Under the pieces are notes generated by a model. It did no database searches. It was not told where the DNA came from and saw only the letters and a list, made by a program, of their open reading frames with translations. A program made the position numbers and the translations under genes. From Chloroflexota bacterium (GTDB lineage Bacteria > Chloroflexota > Anaerolineae > Anaerolineales > UBA11858): a stretch of 43,821 nt of DNA. Shown here one piece after another: positions 6,952 to 15,200 of the stretch (position 1 is its first letter; each line of letters starts with the position of its first letter). The stretch is taken from contig VGOC01000021.1 of NCBI GenBank assembly GCA_016865865.1, positions 1-43,821 on the forward strand. The letters are read 5' to 3'.

Positions 6952-8823
6952 TTACTCATAACTCTGCGATTGCAACAGCCGCAGCAGCGAGCGGCGCGAG
7001 AGCAGATCGGTCGTCACCATGCCCAGCACAGCGTTTCCCTCTACCACCGGCATGGCTGAGATTTCGTAGTGTTCCAGTTTGCGCACGCATTCCAAAATCG
7101 TGTCGTCGGGGTCGGCGGCGATCACCTGGCGAGTCACGATTTCCTCGAGGGGCTGGTCATCGGGCGAGCCGAGGGCGGTGGCGCGGGTGATGTCCCAGCG
7201 GGTCAGCACGCCTTCCAACGCTCCCTCGAGCGAGACCACCGCCAGAATCGAACTGGCTGACTCGATCATCCTGGCCGCGGCTTGCTGAACGGTATGCTCG
7301 ATCTCGATGGATGGCATGGGGGCCATGATGTCGGCGGCGGTGCGGTCGCTCTCGCTGGCGGCGATGCGGCGTACGCTGATCTTCTCGGCAACTTCCCAGG
7401 GCAGCAGGTCGGCGTCGGCGGCCAACAGGTCAATCAACTCGACCATGTTACGGCGGATGACCTCCTCTCGGTAGGCTTCAGCCGCGGACAGGCGCTGTCC
7501 GGCCAATCGAGATAATTCCCTCGCGTGATCGGAGAGCCAGCCGTCAACGGCCTTGCGGTTACCAAGAATCTCCTCTGGAATTCTGAGTTGGTGAGGCGTT
7601 TTGATGAGATGTTCCTGCGCCGCGAAAATGACGCCGCCGGAGTTGACCAGATAATCCGTGGCGATCAGCACACCGCGCTGGCGGTAAACGGCGCGCTCCA
7701 TGCGGGCGCGGGCGGCCTTGCGTTCGGCCAGGGGGGAGTAGGTGTTGGCCCCCTCGATGCTGACAGCCCACCTCCCCATGCGCTCCACGGTCATGCAGGG
7801 GTTCGTGGCGGGGTCGGTGTCCAGGTAATGGGCGATGGGCGCGGCAGGGATCAGGCAGAAGGCCGATTCGCGCAGCAGGTCGTCCGGATCGGTGGAGTAT
7901 TTGACCGGCGAGCGGTCGTGCCGCCCGGAATCCATCAACTCGTCATAGTAGCGGCGCGTCACCAGGCCGTGCTTCTGCCACATCTCGAAGAGTTGCTCCG
8001 TGGGCAGGCCGTCTTCGTCGTAGAGATAGCCCAGGTAGTCGCTGACGCCGATCACCCGCGCCCCGGGGAGTCGCTCTTTCAGAATGCGGGCAGCATGCGC
8101 CCCCACCGCGCCGAAACCCTGGATGAGCAAGGTCAGGTCTTCAGGGACGGGGATTTGCAGGTTAGCAAACTGGGGGATGGCGCGCAGGCGCGGCATTTCT
8201 TCGAGTAAGGCTTGCAGGGCGATGATGCAGCCTCCGGCGGCTGCGCCCAACTCGTCAATGCGGTTGCCGCCCATTTCGACCGGTTTGGAGAGGGCGTTGT
8301 CGAGGCCGTTCTCGATGGCGATGGTCTTCATGTCGGCGTCGTTGGTGCCCACATCAGGGCCGGGCAGGTAGATGTCGCAATAGCGGTAGATCAGACGAGC
8401 GAAGGCGCACACCACATCGGTGTGCTCCGCGGAGGAGAGCCGATTGGCCACAATGCCCGATTTGCCGCCGCCGTAAGGCAGGTTGGCAGCCGCGTTCTTG
8501 AGGGTCATGCCCCGCGCCAGGTTGTGGATCGCTGCCGGCGTGACATCGGGCAGCATCCGGATCCCACCCATCGAGGGACGACCCATCGCCAGATTATCCA
8601 CCACCAGGTAGCCGCCCACCTCGAGGTCGGTCGCTTCATCCCACATGCAGACCACCAGCCTCGGGCCGAGGGCATCTACTTCGATATCCAACCGCGCCAG
8701 CCGATCCACGTCCAGGGAAGAAAATTCTATGAAGCGCATGCCCCCATCTTCGATCAGGCGGTTCTCGATGGTCTGCTCGGGGAGGCGCTCTTTCAAGAAG
8801 GATTGCATTCGTTTGGGAATCAT
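6952..8823 (-). CDS. Glu/Leu/Phe/Val-type amino-acid dehydrogenase with C-terminal CBS pair
   Basis: The 623-residue protein has two parts. Residues 1 to about 485 are an amino-acid dehydrogenase of the Glu/Leu/Phe/Val family, which interconverts an amino acid and its 2-oxo acid using NAD(P). The substrate Lys is in PYGGGKSG (K121) and the catalytic Asp region is GPDVGTND (about 155-162). The Rossmann loop reads IQGFGAVGAHAA near 235. Residues about 495-620 form two CBS modules (TAADIMAPMPS and PLEEIVTRQVIAADPDD), which usually bind adenine nucleotides and regulate the partner domain. The CBS tail makes the protein much longer than ordinary dehydrogenases (about 420 residues). Substrate cannot be told from sequence. 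It is the last gene of a unit with panB and an unknown gene; the gap to the latter is 6 bases. The ATG follows GAGG. Confidence 0.88.
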   Translation of the reverse strand: MIPKRMQSFLKERLPEQTIENRLIEDGGMRFIEFSSLDVDRLARLDIEVDALGPRLVVCMWDEATDLEVGGYLVVDNLAMGRPSMGGIRMLPDVTPAAIHNLARGMTLKNAAANLPYGGGKSGIVANRLSSAEHTDVVCAFARLIYRYCDIYLPGPDVGTNDADMKTIAIENGLDNALSKPVEMGGNRIDELGAAAGGCIIALQALLEEMPRLRAIPQFANLQIPVPEDLTLLIQGFGAVGAHAARILKERLPGARVIGVSDYLGYLYDEDGLPTEQLFEMWQKHGLVTRRYYDELMDSGRHDRSPVKYSTDPDDLLRESAFCLIPAAPIAHYLDTDPATNPCMTVERMGRWAVSIEGANTYSPLAERKAARARMERAVYRQRGVLIATDYLVNSGGVIFAAQEHLIKTPHQLRIPEEILGNRKAVDGWLSDHARELSRLAGQRLSAAEAYREEVIRRNMVELIDLLAADADLLPWEVAEKISVRRIAASESDRTAADIMAPMPSIEIEHTVQQAAARMIESASSILAVVSLEGALEGVLTRWDITRATALGSPDDQPLEEIVTRQVIAADPDDTILECVRKLEHYEISAMPVVEGNAVLGMVTTDLLSRRSLLRLLQSQSYE

Positions 8824-8829
8824 GAATCC

Positions 8830-10092
8830 TCACCGATGCAATTTCATCGCCGCGATGAACGCCATCCCCTTTTCCGTCAACGCCCAGGCAGTTTTATTGG
8901 TAGCATCGAATTTGTCGAGGAAGTTGAGCTGGAGCGCCTCCCAATCGCCGCTTTCGATCACCTCGCTCTTGTCTCGGAAGTAATCGAGGATATCGGAAGG
9001 ATGCTGGCGGGTCTGATCGGTCTCAGGGTCGCCGCCCTCGTGTTTAGCGGAGATGTTGGCGACATGGTCGGCGATCTCGAGCAATTCGGCGCGGCGGTTG
9101 TAGGGTTGGCGGACGATGCTCTTCCAGGTCTCGACGATGTGATGTTCGAAACGCACCACATTCTCGAAGCCCCAATCCTTTCGGAACTGGGCGGTGATCT
9201 CCATGGTTTCGTTATCCACCGAATTGGACCAATTGAAGCCGATCAGCGGAGAGCTGCCATCGTCGCGGGCGAAGAGCTTGGCCCCCAGCAGAGTCCACAG
9301 ACCGGCATAGGGGTTGTCGTTGCCCATGAAGACGGAGATCTTGAATTCGATGTCCACACCCAATCGGTGCAGCATATAGCCCAGAAAAACCGTGCCGGGG
9401 TTGATATTGAGCACCTGGGTGACGCCGTAATGGGTGTAGTAGTACAGGTACTCGTCCACCCATTGCAGAGCATGGCGATTGGGCTGGCCGACGCCCCCGA
9501 AGTAGCCGGTGATGGTCGCAGGGCCGCCCAGGTGGATATTGGAGCCATCGGTACCTTTCGTATCCAGCGTTTCCACGTAGCTCGCGCCGATGATCTGCAT
9601 GGCGGCGGCTACGGCGGCCAGATCGCCATCTGCTTCCTGCTCTTTCATCTTGCGCACGCGAATAAAGCGGCAGGGCATCAGCATGCCCTTCTCGATGGCG
9701 CGTTCGGCGGCAGCGCGCACCCAGGGAAAGTATTGTAATGCGCTGATCTCAAGGGTCACGGCGAAGTCATCGGCGAAAGTCATTTTGTCAACTTTATCGC
9801 CAAGCACTTTGCGACGATAATCGGCTACGCTGATGAAGGCGCCGACATCGCGCTGCTCGCTTAGCCACTCCAGGTCTGCGATAAATTCTGGTTTCGTTGC
9901 TTTGACTTTTGCCAGCAGATTATCCAGTTTGCGCGCTTGATTGGCTTTGGCGTTGATCTCCTCGGGCGTGCCGTATTTCGCTACCACCTCGAGGAAATCA
10001 TTCATCACGCGCATCTCGGGGTCGAGCAGCACGGCGTTGATTTCATCCAGCCGGACGGCAGGGATTTGTAGTCGCTTGCGTAAGTCTGTCAT
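8830..10092 (-). CDS. Conserved-looking protein of unknown function between panB and the dehydrogenase
   Basis: I do not recognise this 420-residue soluble protein. It has no signal peptide or membrane segment. An N-terminal helical, charged part (1-110) is followed by a region of alternating strands and helices. This includes glycine-rich or otherwise distinctive segments such as NIHLGGPATITGYFGGVGQPN, QVLNINPGTVFLGYMLHRLG, SVFMGNDNPYAGLW and GFNWSNSVDNETMEI. The pattern would suit a TIM-barrel-like enzyme, but this is a guess. The start at 10092 is preferred over an in-frame ATG at 10104 because GAGGAAT lies just before it. The gene is 70 bases after panB and 6 bases before the dehydrogenase-CBS gene on the same strand, so it likely works on the same 2-oxo acid or amino-acid metabolism. 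Confidence 0.75.
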   Translation of the reverse strand: MTDLRKRLQIPAVRLDEINAVLLDPEMRVMNDFLEVVAKYGTPEEINAKANQARKLDNLLAKVKATKPEFIADLEWLSEQRDVGAFISVADYRRKVLGDKVDKMTFADDFAVTLEISALQYFPWVRAAAERAIEKGMLMPCRFIRVRKMKEQEADGDLAAVAAAMQIIGASYVETLDTKGTDGSNIHLGGPATITGYFGGVGQPNRHALQWVDEYLYYYTHYGVTQVLNINPGTVFLGYMLHRLGVDIEFKISVFMGNDNPYAGLWTLLGAKLFARDDGSSPLIGFNWSNSVDNETMEITAQFRKDWGFENVVRFEHHIVETWKSIVRQPYNRRAELLEIADHVANISAKHEGGDPETDQTRQHPSDILDYFRDKSEVIESGDWEALQLNFLDKFDATNKTAWALTEKGMAFIAAMKLHR

Positions 10093-10162
10093 TTTATTCC
10101 TCATGCCTTGGTAATCGGTACATTGTGTTCACTGAAAAAATTCGTGAAAAAGGGGCGGGGTA

Positions 10163-11017
10163 TCACTTCAGTATCTCCATTAGCTCATCGAATTCTTCAT
10201 CCTTGATCGTGAACCAGTTCTCTGGCTGGGGGAAGGTTTTGTCGCTGACTTCGTTCACGTATTGCGTCAGACCGTTGAGGATCACTTCCCCGGCGTTGCC
10301 GAATACCTTCGCCATGCGGGGTTTGAACTTGGGATACAGCCCGAACATATCGTGATAGATCAGCAGTTGGCCATGCGCGTGCGGCCCAGAACCTAGGCTC
10401 ATGATGATGCAGTCTTCGGCGCGCTCGGTGATGATCTTGGTCACTCGGTCGGGCACCATCTCCAACAGGATGCAGAAAGCCCCGGCGTTTTCCAGGATTT
10501 TAGCGTCTTCGATGATCTTTTTCGCCTGTAATGCGCCGCGCCCCTGGACCCGGTAGCCGCCCAGGGCGCTGACGCTTTGCGGAGTCAACCCCAGATGTCC
10601 CATTGCCGGGATGCCCGAACTGGTGATGGCGTGAATGCGGTCAGCCATCTCTCCACTGCCTTCCAACTTGATCGCGTCACAGCCAGCTTCGGCCATAAAA
10701 CGGCCAGCATTGCGGATGGCGGTCTCGTTGCTGGGCTGGTAGCTCATGTAGGGCATATCACCCACTAAGAAAGCGATCGGCGCGCCGCGGCGCACGGCCT
10801 GACTGTGGCGGATCATATCCTCCATGGTTACGGGCAACGTGGTGTCGTACCCCAGCATGGTCATCCCCAGGCTATCGCCGACCAGGATCATATCAATCCC
10901 GGCCTGCTCCTGGAAATGCGCCGTGGGGTAGTCGTAGCAAGTCAGCCAGGAAATCGGCTCTCCCTTTTCCACTTTGTCGAAGAGGGTGCGAATGGTGATT
11001 TTATTTCGGTCTAGCAT
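10163..11017 (-). CDS. panB: 3-methyl-2-oxobutanoate hydroxymethyltransferase
   Basis: The 284-residue protein matches PanB, which adds a hydroxymethyl group from methylene-tetrahydrofolate to 2-oxoisovalerate to make ketopantoate for coenzyme A synthesis. Expected residues are present: the metal-binding LVGDSLG and GDMPY Asp residues, Lys and Glu in IKLEGSG, the His in MGHLGLTPQS, and the catalytic Glu in LLEMVP. The normally well conserved GIGAG loop is changed to SLGSGPHAHGQ, so this may be a diverged paralogue. No panC, panD or panE is in the window. The ATG has GGAGG eight bases upstream. It is the first gene of a three-gene unit with the unknown protein and the dehydrogenase-CBS fusion. 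Confidence 0.9.
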   Translation of the reverse strand: MLDRNKITIRTLFDKVEKGEPISWLTCYDYPTAHFQEQAGIDMILVGDSLGMTMLGYDTTLPVTMEDMIRHSQAVRRGAPIAFLVGDMPYMSYQPSNETAIRNAGRFMAEAGCDAIKLEGSGEMADRIHAITSSGIPAMGHLGLTPQSVSALGGYRVQGRGALQAKKIIEDAKILENAGAFCILLEMVPDRVTKIITERAEDCIIMSLGSGPHAHGQLLIYHDMFGLYPKFKPRMAKVFGNAGEVILNGLTQYVNEVSDKTFPQPENWFTIKDEEFDELMEILK

Positions 11018-11058
11018 GTTTTTAGCCTCCGTATGATGATAAGAATGAAACGCCTGAT

Positions 11059-11967
11059 CTATGGCAATTCCCAGTATAGCACATCAGAGATCGTCACTCG
11101 AAAACCTGCCGTATTCTCTCCTTTGATGAAAGCTCCAAATTTGCCCTCGGCGAGTCGGTCGTCCTCGACTTCAGCTACCAGGCCCCCATTCACATACAAG
11201 GACAACTTCTCCCCCACGGCTTCGATACCCAGACGATTGAACACACCCGGGCCGGTGTTGATGAACTTGCTTTCCGTCCAATCCCGGAGGGTGGTGAATT
11301 CCTCGCCGTCCCAGTAAAGTAGACGAAAAGCGCCATCACAACTGACTCCGAAAAGATAACCCTCATCGGGATCCGGGGCGCGCGCCACCATGCCATAGCG
11401 ATCCCTGCCCTGACATTCCTGCCCTGTCAAGATAGTGTATTCAAGATAAAAATCTGCCAGGAAGGGGTAGGACAGGCTCCAGATCTCGAAGATGTCGGTG
11501 CTCTTGGCAGTCAGCACCAGGTTGCCGCCCCACATCAAGATGCTGGCGTTCTCCCCATCGAAGGTATACCAATCCGACTCGAGAGAGAAATCCGCCTGCC
11601 AATCTGGCGCGCCTAACTCGCCTCTGGGATCACCCGGGACGAGAGTAGGGGTCGAAGTGATGGTAGGAAGGGGAGTCGTCGTCGGCAAGGGGGTTTCGGA
11701 AGGCGTGAGCGTCGGGCCTGTCGGCGTGGGAGGCGGAAGGGTGGGCGTGTTCGTTTCGGGCGGGGGAGACAGCGTTGGCGTCCAGCCGGCTGCTGCGGAT
11801 CGAGTCAGTTGGGCGATGACCGTCTGCGCGGCCTGGGTGAGTTCCACTGCACCGGCGGGTTCTGTCGCTGTGGAGGTTAGCTCCTCCGATTCGGATTTGC
11901 AGGCGGCTAAAATAAGAACAAGAATCAAGATCAATGCTGGTTGTAGAAGCATCGGTTTGTTCTTCAT
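11059..11967 (-). CDS. Lipoprotein with Pro/Thr-rich linker and a lectin-like C-terminal domain
   Basis: The 302-residue protein has a signal peptide ending in LAAC (Cys near residue 23), so it should be lipidated and exported. Residues about 60-120 are a low-complexity Pro/Thr linker (repeated TPTLPPP and similar), as is common in Chloroflexota surface proteins. Residues about 130-300 are rich in Trp, Tyr and Asp (SLESDWYTFDGENASILMWG; GRDRYGMVARAPD). They look like a concanavalin/jelly-roll beta-sandwich of the DUF1080-like kind, probably a carbohydrate-binding module. The start at 11967 is chosen because AAAGGA lies just upstream. A longer start at 11988 is possible. Its upstream neighbour, after copy B of the inverted-repeat element, is the alpha-2-macroglobulin lipoprotein. 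Confidence 0.75.
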   Translation of the reverse strand: MKNKPMLLQPALILILVLILAACKSESEELTSTATEPAGAVELTQAAQTVIAQLTRSAAAGWTPTLSPPPETNTPTLPPPTPTGPTLTPSETPLPTTTPLPTITSTPTLVPGDPRGELGAPDWQADFSLESDWYTFDGENASILMWGGNLVLTAKSTDIFEIWSLSYPFLADFYLEYTILTGQECQGRDRYGMVARAPDPDEGYLFGVSCDGAFRLLYWDGEEFTTLRDWTESKFINTGPGVFNRLGIEAVGEKLSLYVNGGLVAEVEDDRLAEGKFGAFIKGENTAGFRVTISDVLYWELP

Positions 11968-12120
11968 AGTCACGTCCTTTGCAATCATGCGTATGCGCTT
12001 TCGCTCTTTATCAAACCTTCGATGTGATCATCTCTTCGTCAAAATCCAACTCTTCTTTACTGTGTTATTTTTGAACGCTGCTCACCGATATAAATTACTG
12101 CCGCACATGGTGAGTATCAG

Positions 12121-12232
12121 GTAACTACTCAGCCAAACGGGGAAGTTCCCGAAAAAAGGGTGTGCGAAGGGGGCTGCGCCCCCTTCGCACACCCTTTTTT
12201 CGGGCTAATCCGTTCGATGGCTGAGCAGTTAC
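12121..12232. mobile_element. 112-bp inverted-repeat element (MITE-like), copy B
   Basis: This copy is inverted relative to copies A and C. It starts GTAACTACTCAGCCA and ends TGGCTGAGCAGTTAC. Perfect 8-bp direct repeats AGTATCAG flank it (12113-12120 and 12233-12240). The core hairpin GAAAAAAGGGTGTGCGAAGG with its complementary arm is intact. It lies 21 bases after the stop codon of the macroglobulin gene and could serve as its terminator. Confidence 0.9.
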
Positions 12233-12253
12233 AGTATCAGTACTTCTGCCCAA

Positions 12254-15200
12254 CTACTCGCTGATCTCGAAAACCATCCCGGCGCTGTTGCCACGGACTT
12301 CGGGGAAATAGAACTGCCAGGCCTGCGCGGGGATGACCCGGTATTGGCCCGGCTGGTTGAGCACCAGCACATAGGTCAATTCGTATGTTCCAGCCGGTAA
12401 GTAGTCCACAGCCCAGGCGATATGATCATCGTAGATTTGGGGGTCGTTGAAATACCACCAGCCCCAGCCTTCCTCGAAGGGATCCCCGGCATCAATCTCG
12501 ATGAACTGCTGGCTGGTCTTCAGGCTGGCGTCCAACACCTCAGCGCCGGCGGGGATGTAATCCTCCACCACCAGGTAGTAAGCTTCGTTCTCTAAAGTAA
12601 GCGTGAGGTGAACTGTTAGCTTATCACCTGTACTGGCTGTTGAAACAGGTTCGACCGCAGACGGCTGACCACTGACTTCCTGCAATAGGGGGTAATACGC
12701 TCGCTCTACATTGATACCAGCGTCTATAGCAGCCACATCCTCCACCGGGCGGAGCACATTCAGATGGGCGGTGTAGTACAGACGCCCAGGCCCGGCCGCG
12801 CGTTGGATGGTGAGGGCGTTGGGATGATCTGGGTACAGATGCTCGACGGCTAGCGACGTCGTCACGGCGCTGAGACGGGCATCTCCTCCAGCCTGACCTT
12901 GAGCCAACTGCGAGCCATTGACCTCAGCGGAGAAACCGAAATCCCCGGCCAGCTCGCCGGTACCTTTCATCACCTCGGTGAGCGCCATCAGAGTCCAGGC
13001 AGTTTCGTAGGTCGAGGCCCAGGCGCCGCGGGCGTCACGGTGGGCCATCAGGTAACGCACCGCCTCCGGCAGCGTGACTGAGGCAGGATCATCCTGCGCC
13101 AGGGCATAGATCACCACTGCGCTGTTGAAGACCGCCGTCTCCATGTTGCGCTGCGAAGCGCCTCCTTCCCAATGCGTCCCGGTTGCCGAACGAACGGCGG
13201 CGGAATTTAAATCGGAGAACAAGGTCGCGGCGCGCTCGTCGCCGGGATTCAGCCCCTCGAGGGTCATCGCCAGCATGGCCTGCGCCCAGGGGCTGAGTTG
13301 GTCGCGTAAAGAATACAACTCACCGGCATCCATGATGAGCCGTCCTGCGCCGCTGTAGTCAGCCTGCACAAGCACATATTGGATGAAGGCGACCCGTTCC
13401 AGCCTCCAGCTTTCGTTATCAGTCCAGAGGGTTGACATGGTCGTGATCAAATAATTGGATGCGTTTTGGATGACCGAATCGTCTATGAAAGCCCCGGCGT
13501 CCTTGGCGCGGCTGAGACCGAAGAGCACATAGGCGGAAATATAGGGGTCGCTGCCCCCCTCTGGGCCCTCACTCTCCCCTACCCCATCTGAGGTCGGGGG
13601 GGAGGGGGGTGAAGACCACCAGCCCCAGCCGCCATCTTCGTTCTGGCTGGCGACTAATCGCTCCAGGCCTTCATCAAGGGTGCGCTCCAAACGTGCCTGC
13701 AAATCTGGGGCGTCCAAACCCAGGCTTTGGATGGCGCGGTAGGCTTCCAGGTTGGGCAAGAAGCGTGAGACGGTCTGTTCGGTGCATTCATACGGGTAAT
13801 GCTCCAACACATCCAAACCGGCCGTCATAGCCGCTGCCAGCGAGGGGGCCAATTCCACATCCAGCTTGCCGGACGATGGATCGTAGCTCCGCGGCAGGCT
13901 GACCAGCTCCAGGCGCTCCCCGCCTTCATCGAGCACGCCGGCTGCGCCGAAGGTCTGTGGGGCCAGGTAGCGCGCTAAAGGGATATCGCCCCAAACCGGC
14001 CTGGTGATGTCTTGATAGAGCAGATCCCCCTGGGCATTCTGACCAGATGCAGAAAAAAGCATGGCGATGGCGTCTGCGCCAGTATCTTCGACCGTACCCC
14101 ACCAGCTCACCTGTTGACGGCTGCCCGCGGCCATAGAGAATTTTTGCAGCGCAGAAGTGGGATCATCCAAAACGAATCCGGCCGCTTGCAGGGCCACATC
14201 AACCTGCAAGTCAGCGTCGCTGTTGTTATGGATGATAGCAGATATACGCAGATGATCGCCTATCACCATGAAGCGCGGCGTGACCGGGCGCACCAGCAAC
14301 TCCTTACTGGCGATCAGATGGGTTTCGGCCTGTCCAACGCGGGTATCCATCGTCAGGCCGCGGACGTCAATATGCCAGGTGGTCAGGCTGTCAGGCAGGG
14401 TGAAAGCGGCCTGGGCCTTACCGTCAGCATCGGTGACGATCTCGGCATTCCAATAGGCAGTGTCGGGGAATTCTTCGCGCACAAAGGGCGTGAGGATATC
14501 TCCACCGCCGCCGCCCATCCCACCAGGAATGAACAACTGGCGCTGCACGTGCATGACCAGCGCCATACTGGTGTTGACGCCCAGGGGTTGCTCCCCATAG
14601 AAGGCTGGCACGATGTCGAGGGAATACGGGTCGGCCAGGGCCAGGGCGGCCAGATCGGCCACCGCCAGGGAGAACTCGCCCTGCACAGGATTGCCATTGG
14701 CATCCGTAACCCTCAGGTCGAAAGTGACTTCCTGACGCGGTTCCAACTGCCCGGGGCAGTTCGAGCCGGTCTCGCAGGCCACATCCACCCCCTCATGGAT
14801 GGCTAGAACCTGGATGTTGAGTTCCTGCGCAGATGGATCAACCGGCAAATCGAGATAGCCCTGGCGGAAATCAACATTGTTCTCGGAATCCCTCCCAACC
14901 AGGCTGACCGAAACATACACGTTGGGGGCGTCATCTTCGGTCAAGGGCAGGGCCAGTGTGAACCCGCTTGCATCCAGCTCGAACTGAAAATGCCGCGTGA
15001 CCAATCCTCGTTCCACGGTCACCAGGGCTTGTGCGCCCGCTCCTAAGGGATTGGGGATGAAGATCTGGGCGGTGTCGCCGGGTTGATAACTGTCTTTGTC
15101 GGCGCTGACCCGCAGGCGCTGGTTGGGCATATTCGGCCACACGGCCTGCCCTTCGCCGCCAACCCACAGCAAAACCTGCGTCCTTGCGCCGTCATCGCCG

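Noticed and set aside
6891-7190. Plus-strand 99-residue frame beginning MLDLTSKLLADLQKHRLDAE
   Set aside because: The first 20 residues look protein-like and could be a 5' gene relic. Most of the frame is antisense to the dehydrogenase end, and no homologue is recognised.
8212-9738. Plus-strand 508-residue open frame
   Set aside because: It lies antisense to the dehydrogenase and the unknown gene, has a composition rich in Gly, His and Val typical of antisense frames of GC-rich genes, and shows no family motifs.
11073-11078. TATACT box as promoter of panB inside the end of the lipoprotein gene
   Set aside because: The -10 is plausible but no -35 hexamer is visible at the right distance, so it was not listed as a feature.
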